Source: Corythucha ciliata (Eukaryota > Arthropoda > Insecta > Hemiptera > Tingidae). From it: a DNA stretch of 64,000 nucleotides. Below the pieces are notes generated by a model. The model searched no databases. It saw nothing but the letters and a program-made list of their open reading frames with translations, and had not been told where the DNA came from. Where the stretch lies: the NCBI GenBank assembly GCA_038030265.1, contig CM075939.1, positions 24,099,253 to 24,163,252 of the forward strand, read 5' to 3'. The first letter of the stretch is position 1, and each line of letters starts with the position of its first letter. Below, one piece after another: positions 45,915-57,900 of the stretch. Both the position numbers and the translations under genes were made by a program.

Positions 45915-48900
45915 CTAAAAGAAGGCAAAAACAAGTTTCTAAACTTTCTGTATCGTGAATCCGATTTATAATACACTCATGATTATGAAAACAAATTCGG
46001 AGTTGAGCGATTAATGAATAAATGAGAATACTTCTTACTCACATGCGTTAACGATACCTACTAGAAATAACGATTCATGCATTGAGTAATTCGTAATCAA
46101 AACGACATAACGTAAAATCCAGTCAAATTTAAATGAATATAAACAGTGAAATATATCAAAGCGGCTTTTTAAAGTGCTGCCTCTATCCTAAAATAGTCTA
46201 GGTATTACATTGCAGAACTATATCAAAGCAAAGTGTCACCAATGTCAAGGAGTTCAAGCGAGAGCCATGTTTTCCCACTGAAGTACAAAAACGTATTCTC
46301 TTTTTTTTTTAATATCTTCACTTAATGCCTCGTTTTATTACAAACAATTCCTAAATCACGGGCCCCTTGTCTGTGCCGGTGGGGGGAGGGGAGAATGTCG
46401 TTAGAGTACAGCGAAATAAAAAGAATCATGTACCAACAAGGCAAACACTGTGCCCTACAAGTGATAGTAGTTACCAGGGACCAGGCTTATAGTTGCCAAC
46501 ACAAAATTTTGAAAAATCGGGACAAAAAAATCTAAGGTTCTAAATATGCCAGGACAAAAAGTTTTTTTTTTTTTTTTTTCATTTTTTCAGAGAGAACCCC
46601 CACACCAATAACTTGTTCGTAGAAGTTGCAGGGAAGAGGCTGCTAACAATTTTGGGGGTTTCACTCATACAAAAATAAAAATTTCACGATCAAATGTCGT
46701 GGGTTTGACTCATATTGAACGGAATTTTTCACGGAAGAACCAATTTATCAGGCTTAACTCTTACCGAAACGAACAACGAACATCGCGGGATGGTCTCACA
46801 CAAAAAACCAATCTGTTCGTACCAAAATCAAATTTCGCGTGTTTGGCTCTTTCAAAGGGCAAATTTTGCGACTTTGGCACATTAAAAAGTGCACGATTTT
46901 GGCTCTCTGAAAACCGATTTGGTATGTTTTTTTCATCAACCAAATCTCTAAGGTTTGAATCTTTCCAAAAAGGTTTGGCTAATATGCACGTTTTAATTGA
47001 GCACATGCCCGCGAAAATTGTTCGCTCTGTATAGCGAGCAAAACCCAAGAAATCAACGTTTTAGTGAGCCAGAATCGCAAAAATGGTTATGTGTCCAAAG
47101 TACACGCGTGTTTACAATGAGGAAGTAACATAAAAAATAAAAATCGCTGGAAACATTTTTTTTCTAAAGACAATGACTAAATATGACCAGGAATTGAATA
47201 TTAGTGCGTAAATGATTGATTTCGATTTATAGCGAATTAATAAAACTTGCCAATTTTTTTTGTTACCTTAAACGGCCGGTCTGTGACTCGTGACGTGGTT
47301 AAGGGGGTTGTGACCCCTCCCACCCCTCCGCATCATGGCTGTTATCATGTCTTGCCCCTTCTTGCCATACCCATTCTCTTAAGTCCTATTGTTTGATTTG
47401 TGGGAAGCTATTGTGGAGGTCACGCGAATGCTATTATTACGTCATCAGTCTATCTGGCCTATTTCAAATGGGTCCTACAACCCAATAGTTTTAAAAATTA
47501 ATAAACAAATATAGGGCCTGCTTTTATTTGAACGGATCGTGTTTTCATGAGTTTTGGTACCCAAGCTATCACGACAGCATGATTTTGGAAAATGTGTTAC
47601 TTCCTCATTGGAATTACTTAATAATTGTAACGTTTTTGAAAGAAGTAACCCCGTTAAATTGGGGTTTGCAGCAAACTAAAATGCAGAAAATTCGGTTTTT
47701 GGTTAGATCACTTTTTTTTTTTCAGCGAATCAAACCCGCAAAGTTGGTATTTTAGTTGGCGACGAAAGTGAATTTTATTTATTTTTTCAAGCTAGACCCG
47801 CCAAAACGGTTCTTCAGTGAGTGGGAACCGGCAAAAGTGAGAAAGACTCACAAAAAGTATTTTTAGGTCAGCCAGATCCGCAAACATGTTGTTTTGTTTT
47901 TTTCGTTGCGAATAATCCGCGAAATTGGTTTCTGAAAGAGCTAACCTAACGACCTAACCTAACCACTTTAGTCAGAAAAGCCCGCCAAAATCGGATTGTC
48001 GTGCGCAAAATCACTGAAATCAGTCTCTGAATTTTGCCAGCCCATGATATTGGGTTTGCTAACTACAAAAATACGCGAAATCGGTCTTTCAGTGAGCAAA
48101 ATCCGACAAATTCATTTTTCGTTGAGCCAGATCCGGCAAAATGTTGGGTTTTTAGCGAGAAATCCAAGAATCTATTTTTCCTCGGTGAGTCAAACCTGCG
48201 CAAATTGGGTTTCAGCGAAAAATCCGCAAAATTGGTTTGTCAGCAACCCAAATCCGCGAAATTAATTTTTTAGTGAGTCCCACACGTGAATGTTTTTTTT
48301 TTTTTTTTTTTTTTTTTAAGAAGAGTCCACGAAATTGTTTTTTTTAGATAGCGAAATTCGAGAAAATTGTTTTGAGAGATTTCAGAGAATCAGTTCCGTG
48401 AAAAAGTATTTTTCGGCAAGAAAAATCAGGAAAATTGGTGTCTATAGTGATCCAAATCTGAGAAATTTGTGTTTTAGTGGGGATGACCTGCGAAAATGGT
48501 TTTTTGGTGAGTGAAATCCGATAAATTGGTTAATTGCCGAGCCAGGACCTGAGAAAATTTTGACGAAAAAAAATTTAGCACACCTGTTGAATTTCAACTT
48601 TTTGATTGCATCGGGGGGGGGGGGGGCAGCTGCCCTACAAAATCTCAGCTTTCGAGAAAAAGGGGCCCAACTCTGCCCCTTTTTGGCTACGCCCATGCTT
48701 GAACCAGTATGTTATTACTTGAGCCAATTTTACGGCTATTTTCCCCACAAAGCTCACAAATTCGCTTAGTATTCTCCGAAAATTTCAATTTCGCTGCTAT
48801 TCATCCTATATAAAATTCACAACTAAGTGACTACTTCACCTGTAACTCGCGATCTCAGGACAACTCAGTCCTCGAAATGTGCAACTTCGTGGTGGTTTGA

Positions 48901-51900
48901 CGTCCACGACTTACAATTTTGTTAAAATTTAGCTCTAATTAGTATTTAAGAACTACTCAGGCTTCAACTTGAAGCGCTTTGTAGTCCCAAAAACTTCAAT
49001 TTACTGGGTTTTTTATCAACCGAACCACCATGAGATCAGTATCCCTCAAAATTAGCACTTCGCGACTATTTATCGCCTGTCCCATTGCGCGGCTAAACCT
49101 CCCCCAGCTTCTCAAAAGAGAATGGGACCCGTCTCCTGAGTTTACTGGAAAGGATAAATAGGCTTGAGGAGCCGGACTAGGCCCTGGCGAGTCCGGGTCC
49201 TTAGCAGGTATGTTGATTAGGCCAAAAGGCATTTGACCTTTGGGAGTCCCGAGCCCTCAAAAAAAAAAAAATGCTTAGCTATTTATCCTTCACAATTTGC
49301 AATTTCGAGGTAATTCATCCCCCAAATTATGCCAATTTTTCACCATAAACTGACCATTGAGACATAAAAATGAAGATTTGGCCCACAGAACCAGATTGGA
49401 AGTTGCTGAAATTCGTGTATTTTATCCCAGAAGCTGCCTACTTTGTTTTCTAAACGCTCTATTTGACCGTAAAACTTGGTATGTGACCCTGGGGGTCTAG
49501 ATACTTCTGTAACGATGACCTCAATTAATGTTTGAGCTCTTTATCTCAATTTTTGCCGGGAATTATAGGGATTTTTGTTCATTTTCACCCGCGAATTACA
49601 TAGTTTTCTCAAATGTATCCTTGAATTAGAGTTTTTCTCAATTTCATCAGCTTATTAGCGCTTTTTCTCAATATCAGCCGCGAATTAGTGTTTTCATTCA
49701 CTTTTTAGCCATCCAAATGGAGCGCTTTTTCTCAATTTTTCCACGATTTAGCGCTTTTTCTCAATTTAGCCGCGAATTGGCGGATTTTCTCAAATTGATC
49801 AGCTATTAAGCGTATTTCTTTATTTTAGTTGCGAATGAGCACTTCATCTCCACTTAAGCTGGGAATTACCGTTTTTACTCAATTTCAGCACCTTACGTAT
49901 TATCGCTTTTTCTCAATTTCAGAATTAGCGTTTTCTTTCACTTCTTGGCCATTGAAATGATTGCTTTTTCTCTATTTATTCCACGAATTAGCACCTTTTC
50001 CTAATTTTAGCCGTGAATTGGCGAACTTTCTCAAATTGACCCGCTAATAGGCGCCCCCCCCCCCCGCCATTGTAGCTGTGAATGAGCTGGGAATTAGCGG
50101 GTTTTAACAATTCTCAGTTTCTGCCGCGGTTCACACGCGGATTGATTCATGCTTTTAGCTGTGAAGTTTTCTTAATTTCAGCACCGGCTTATCAACGGCT
50201 GTTTTAAAAAAAAATTAACGCCTTTTCTCCATTTTAGCCCTGAATTAGCGGGTTTTCTCAAATATAGTGTCCCCTAATTTATCGTATTTTCTACATTCTT
50301 TTTCTTAATTTTAGCAGTATTTTAAAGTTTTTTTCGCCTTTATTACGCTTTTTCTCAATTTTAGTCACGAAGTTGCCATGAGAAATCACGAATCGGCGTT
50401 TTTCTCAGTATTAGCTGAGTCGGCTGAGCGATTCATCGCTGCGTTTTCTCAACTTTACATCTGTGAATTGGCGCTTTTTTTCAATTATGGCCACGAATCA
50501 GCGTTTTTCTCCATTTTTAGCCGCGAATTATTGATTTTTACTTCCTCGTTCCCGTAGAGAAAGGACGTGAACAAAATTGATTACGAGTGGTCCGAGCTAA
50601 CGTCGTATTTTTGGAACATAACATCAGAACTGTTTCTTTCGCTTTTTGCAATGAATTAGCGTTTTTCCGCTACTTTAGCTGCAAATATTAGCGCTTTTTC
50701 CAGACTTTTTACCAAGTGGTTGGCTCAAGATTAGCATATTTGCATATTTTTAGCGGCCTATTAAGGGCCTAAATAAACATGGTGTTAGCGCATTTTCTCT
50801 ATTATAGCAGCGAAGTTGAATTACCCCGCTGCCATACTGGTTACCTAAAGAATTGGTGTTTTTTTCGCGAGAAGTGAGCGCTTACATTCGCAATATTAGC
50901 CGCGAATTAACGCTTTATAAAACCTGAAAATTCTAATTTTTTACCTTTAAGCTTTGGGGGCCCCCTCTGCTTACCACCAAATCAGTACGCTACTGCTGAC
51001 GAACAACAACAGAATCCAATTTCATGGGTTTCACTCACTCAAAAACCTAATTTAGCTGGATTGAATACATAAAAATCCAATTTTGCGGGATTGACCGATT
51101 CAAACATTCAATCTCACTGGTTTGACTCGGTCAAAAAGACAATTCCATGGGTTTGAGACCTTACATAAAGCAATTCTGCGGGTCTGAATTTCTATGAGTC
51201 ATAATTTAGTGAATTTAACACCAATTTTTCCAATTTTAAACGCATTTTCAATTCAAAAACAATATCCAGAAACCAATTTTGGTGCGTCAGCTTCCTGAAA
51301 AAGCCAACGAACCACTGCAACTTCAAAATCAAAATTGCATCGTCGTTCAGCTCGTTCAAAATACGAGCTCATTTCATTCAGCCCATGAGCCCGTCCAGCA
51401 CATTTTAAATAGGTATCAATTTCACACGGGTCTGCCTGTTTTTATTTTTTCGCATATATCTGTCTGGTGCGGGCGTGGTCTTAAAATGGCAAATGGTTGT
51501 CGAAATCCCAGCCCCGTCTGTCTATCAAATCGAATGGGGCATTCAAGAATCCACCACGTGTTCGAAAAAACTTGAGTGCCAAACAAAAGGCGACCCCAAA
51601 AAAACTGCAAATAATCGGAGAATTTACGGCCCTACTTCAAGAATAGCACCTCCCCCCGCTTCAGCATCTACCGCTTAAATCCTGGCTTTCATTGATTTTG
51701 TTCTAATTAGAACTACACTTCAAACAACGAGTGAAAACAATGACATCATCATCACCAACAACACCAACAACAACATCAATGACTTTTTTCTCATTTTTTT
51801 TTTTTTTTTTAGTTTAACGTTTACGTACTGTCTTGTTGCTCGCCGTTTCCAAATCCATTGCCACTTGAACCAACACCGTTCCCACCAACACCCACCGGTT

Positions 51901-54900
51901 CACTTGAAAGCGTCGACGTCGTCGCTCGAGCCACCATCTCGTCAACAACACCCGTGGGCGGAGGAGGCCCACCGTTCAATGATGATGATGTTTGTGATGA
52001 CGACGATGTTTGTTGATGAGCGCCCTCACCTGAGCCAGGGTAGGGGATTCGCTTGCTTACTAAATACTTCTTACGGTTTTTGTTTTGTTTTTGTTTTTTT
52101 TAGTTTTCTTTTAAATTACATTATCTTTGGTGAATGAACCAGACTTGTAGTTGAAAAATATTTTGTGTGTGTGTGTGTGTTATCTGCGCAGTGCTTCCCG
52201 GACGTTGAAAAATATTTTAAAAATTGAATCAAGAAAACTTCAAGCAGTAAAAATATTCTGCTGAAGAAATTGAAGAGTAACTGATAGCATCAGTAAATAA
52301 ATTAAAATTTAAAACAAATTGAGCAATGCACGGAGTGTAAAATCTACCGTATAAAGTTACTTCAGGCCTTTAAAACAAATTTAAAATATTTTCATTGGAC
52401 GTATGCAATAAGCACTGTATAGCCTCAAAGATGTAAGCAGAAAATGAAATGCAAAGAACAAAAAGCTAATTTGTAGCTAAAAATAGAGAGGTGTAAGTAA
52501 AATGTCTCATCACTTCTATGTTTAAGTCATCTACTGCTGAAATCTAATCTTTGGAAAAACTTAGAAATAAGTAATTTTTTATGAATTAAAAAAGGAAAAA
52601 TGGCAAATGCATTTTCATCAGGGCCCCACCCACTTACCTTGAAAAAAAAAAAAGTGTTTTGTTCAGGTTTAATCAAATGTGTTTTGTTCAACACCCTCAA
52701 ACCCAAGCCTGTTTTAAACGTATGAATGTGCAACCAAACTGACGTAGCTAGCTACTTACACAGCATAAAATTGTTGCGGCGCAAGGAGGAAGAGTTCAGA
52801 TGCTCCAGGGTAGTCAACGTATCATAGCCTGGATCAAACGCGTGCGACGTGAGAGGGAGTGACATGCTGCGATCGAATCTAGCGATTGTCACCGATGATA
52901 ATATTAAAAACCGTTAATTTGTACTTAAAGGTAATTTTCTTCTTCAAACCTGGAGAGTTTTGGAGTGTCGCAATTTTTAGAATGACGATAAGATCGCATC
53001 GACGGCAGGCTATCAATGGACGATTGTAACTGTATTCCACTGTCTACGGACGTCCTTTTTATCATCCGTTCGCTAGTTCCAGTTTTGATTTTTTCGACTT
53101 CAATCCACCAAAAAATAAAAAATAAATAACGCTAAGATATGGCGCGGGTTAATTTGGAACTCACTAGGGCCTGGCGAGGAATTTCTACTGACGTCACGTC
53201 GATTGTCAGTCCACTGAGGAATGTTTACGTGAAGTTCCATATTAACACTGAGAAAACGAATTTATAGATCAGGCAGTGCTATGAAACGCTAAAAACCTAA
53301 ATATTTTAAAGACGGACCTGTTCAAACTATTAGGGTTGAGAAACACGGAGTCATCATTGAGAGATTCTAAGGATGTGTTCGTACTGTTTTCGTTGTTTTC
53401 TGTATTCAGAGAAAACAATTTTTAAAAACTGCTACAGCATGAAGTAACGGTGCACTATTTTACTGTTTATAATAGCGTAGTTTGATTTGTCAACTCTGGC
53501 TTGCAGTTCACGAGCTAGTTTGACGTGTCCATTTTTCTTAGCAACCTCGATGACACCCTCACTATTATTGTTCAAGAGCGAAAAAGACGCCGGGAGCCAT
53601 TCGTAGAGAAGCTGACAGGTTTCTGTTTGACCTCTTTCACAGGCTCTCATCTTTAATGAAAAAAGAAAATCGTATGCACGAATTTAAAAAAAAATCGAAC
53701 ACAGGCGCTTACCAAGGGTGTGAATCCGTCCAAATCCTGGTTCAATCCGTCGACCTCGAGCTCTAACAGAGGCGACGGACTCTCAGTTCGCCATTGAATC
53801 AATGAACACACGAGTCGCGAGTAGCCCAGAGCCGCCGAAAGGTGCAACAGCGTCATGCCCTTGTATGACTCGCACCAGTCTGTCGCCACGTCCACCAGTT
53901 CTCTATCCTTCCACTTTCTCTGCGTCAGTCGGTGAACGCAACACATGAGTTTGTCCTCGAAATTCCCACCGTTCAACGACGAGTTGTCAACAGAGTCCAG
54001 TGGTTCCTGTTTAATGTCGAATCGTCCGTCGAGGGCGTCTAGTCGTTGCATGAGAGTGAATCGAAGAAGACTGTCGTGGGGTTGAGACGACTCGCGTGTT
54101 CCAACTTCGGTGGCACGCTCGTTACTGCCTAGTGGTCCGCGTTTGTACTCGAACATGGCTGCGTTGGAAATGACGAAACCTTCGCACGCAACTTGAAGGG
54201 TGACCATTCCAACTTCGTGTGCTAAAAAAAAGGAAAATTTAAGAAGTTTCCTTGGAGGCTGAGAATTGAATCGGCACATACCGGGACAGTAGCAGCGTAG
54301 AACGCCGCTTTGGACAAGCGTCGTTGGAACTGGACACGAGTCAAACAAAACAGTGTAAGGTGATGTTGTCGAATACCAAGGTCCTGTAACCAAGACTTTG
54401 ACGCCACCCTGGAAAGAAAATGAACATGCCTATAAGGTGGTCTGCTTCAAGCGTTTTTGGCCCAAGATCCCCAGTTCGGGGTGCAGTGGTGGATTCATTA
54501 TGGGGTAGGTTTTAAGGGTTTGAACCCCCCCCCCCTTCACCCAAAAAAGATAGAGTTCACAATAGTTGTAGAAAGTATTTCGAGAGATTTCTTTTATCTT
54601 TCACCGAACAACTAATGAAGGAAGAGCTGCACAGAATTCTCCTCGACCCCCCCCCCTCCTACAGTCATTGACTGCCCTGAACACTGCACTAGTTTTCTCC
54701 TGTCCGAAATTAGGACCCGAAACGTACAATCACACGGATATTCAGTCAAAATACTTCTAATTTTGTGAGTATATTTCTCAGGCTTTTGGACCTGTTCGGC
54801 ATCGGCTAGCCTGGCTTCCACCCCGACAAAGTAGGCCTCGATACGGGCGATTTCGATAGCATTAAAGGCAGTAAACTGGCAATTTCGCTGAAATTTACAC

Positions 54901-57900
54901 CCGAATATGTCTCGGCTGGATATTGAGCCATTAAACTGGTCATTTTGCGTTTTATTCTCGCTTCGGGACCCGAATATGCAAAGCTGGAGTCATAATCTAC
55001 GCTATTGAGTTGTTCAACTGGCCACGCGATTCCTGCAACTGACTTTTTTTCTGCATTGATGGTTAAAATACTCAGTTTTGAGACTCAAAACTCCAACTTT
55101 TAGTTTCGTGCTCGAATAGGTATTTTAGAAAAGTCAAAAGTGCGGCTAGGCACCCGCGGCTAACACAGTCCACCGCGTGGATCAATATCCTGCACAATTT
55201 GCTGGATTTGAACCATGCAAATTCAATTATGGGGAGGAGCGGTTTGGAGTTGTGGATCTTAGCAGCTCAGTCAGCTCAGTTTATAGTCACCCGTGTTTGC
55301 GTCAGGATCAGACTAAATGGCCCTAAAACTGATGCTTTGGTCTTCTGTGATAAATCTAGCAAATCATTCAAGTGTAGGATCCGAAAAAGTCCCAGGGGAA
55401 CGTCGTACTGTCAAGTCGTGCGATTTCACAAAAGGTGGACCAGAGTGGCTTGGCTCATGGGAATGGCCAACTGACGATCTGCATCTTAAATGCATACCAT
55501 TCACACCCTAAACGTGATTGAAACTAACGATGCGTCTCTTGAAAATATTCAAACTGACTAACCACGCCCTAGAAATGACCGTACTCACGATTAGCGCCCC
55601 GAAAATGGCCCTATTCACCCTTGAAATGGCTAAACTGACGAAACTCACCCGGAAAATTCTCAAGCTGAAGATCTGTGCTCAGCAAATGGCAAAACCGACC
55701 ATTCGAAATCCCCCCCTCCTCCCAAACAAAGTCTCTCCTTGAAAATGCCTAAACTGACAACTCGCGCCTTAAAAATGGCGAAACTTAAACCTTTCGCTCC
55801 CTAAATTTGACTGAACTGATTATTTTATCCCCTGGAAATAGTCGAAGTGACTATTAAACGTCCTAAAAATTGCAAAAATGACTCTATGCTTCATTAAAAT
55901 GGCTGAACGTACGATTTGCGCCATGAAAATCGCTAAGCTGGCGATTCACGCCCAAAAAATAGCCAAACAACCTATTCACGTCATAAAAACAGCAAAGGAG
56001 GAACCCGCTCGAAAAAGGGCCAAAAGGACGATGCAAGTCTTGAAAATGGCTAAAATTACGAGGTCCGCCCTAATAATGGCGAACTAGAACTTCGCACCCT
56101 AGAAATGGCTTGACGGTCTAGTTTGGCCTTGAAAAGGGCAAAATTTATTATATGAACCTCTTAAATATCCAAACGCGCGATTCATGTGCTAATATAGTGT
56201 CAAACAGACAATCCTGAAAATGTGTAACGGCAAGCACTAAAAATGGTCAAACTCATCATCAAATGGCTAAGATGGCTATGTGAGCCCAAAAATGGTCAAA
56301 CTGACTATTCGCACCCCTTAAATATTGGACTTTAAACTATCTAACGGTATTTTTTTCCCGAACAGGGCTCTCTACCTTACCCCCAGATCTAGAGTTTTTC
56401 TCATGTGGTGAGGAGGGGGGGCACAAAAAAGTTCCTCCGCATTTTTCCTCAATTTTAGCCACGAACGAGTGCTTTTTCACGGGTCTACCGTGAACGAGGC
56501 CTTTTGCTCAATTTTAGCGGTGTAGAAAAGGCGGCTGTTTCTCAATTTTTGCATCTTGAAACCGCGAACTGGTGCGTTATCTCGAGATTAGCCGCGAAAG
56601 ATCACTTATTTGTCTCAATTTTAATTGCGGAATGGGTGCTACATTGCTTAATTTATCCGTGAATTGGCGGTTTTCCCCATTTCAAGCCGTAAAGGTTTTT
56701 TTTTTTTTTTTTTCAATTCTACCATAAATGAGTCTTTTTCTCAATTTTAGGCGCTAAAATTTAGGCTTTTATTCATAGACATTTCTTAAACTTAAATTTC
56801 CCTAAGACCCGTATTTATGAAAGTTCCTCGAAGCTTCCTTGAGTCAAGGAACCGTTGGAAACAGTTTTGACCACAATAAAAACATCTGTTCTAATGAATT
56901 TCAAGGTTTCCTTAATGTAAAGGATCGTTCATAAATACGGGCATAAGTGAGCATCAAAACAGATTATTTTTTCCCATCAAAAACTGATTTGATTTTTTTA
57001 AGGAGAATTTCAACTTAAGTAGCGACTATGAATACGGGCCTGAGTCCCAAAAAAATTGCCATAAACCAAGGATGAGCGACTTTCCTTAATTTTGCCAGGA
57101 CTTTGCACCGTAAAACCTATTTGAACTGGTACGGTTTTTCAATTTAAGCCGGGAAAGAGCGTCTTTTCTCAACTCTGTTCGTGAATGAATGCAATTTCTC
57201 AATTTTAGCTTCGAATTAACGCTTTCCCTCAATTTTAGCTGCAGTTTTTTTCTCTCAATTCTATCGAGAATGAGCGTTAATGAGGAAGTTTCACATTTTC
57301 CAAAAATATTTTTTTTCGATGAGACATATCAATCCTTCCTCGTAAATAAATAAATAAAAATTTAAAATCCTTCAGAAACATTTTTTATTTCTTAACAAAA
57401 GTTGGCATATTTGAAATCCCGCCAGAACGAACATTTTCCGCAACGTAATATCCCATGTATTCTCTGTCCTTTTCATGCCTCTAAATAGCTCATCTGTTTA
57501 TCCTCCATTATTTTATTATTGGAGAGCTCTTGTAGAAAGTAAGGCAAAGAAACACAACAAACCGCTCTCCGTCAGCTACGTTACAGGCGATTTTTTTTTT
57601 TTCGGAAGGCGCATATGACACAAACATGCTAGCTGGCGTGTTTGAAATGACCTAAAACTTCAAAAATCGCTTATTTATTAACTGTTGGATAATTTTACGA
57701 ACGGATCACGATTTATGCTCTATTTTAGCATAAATAAACCTTAAAAAAATAGATTTATAAATAAGTTCTGACCCATGAAACTTCCTCATTCACAAGTACA
57801 ATTTTGATAAGAAACCATAATTTGAGGCTAAAACTGCGATTCGTGGCTAAGGCTAATGGCAGAATGGCACCCAAAATGAAACAACGGCTCAAAATGTGTG

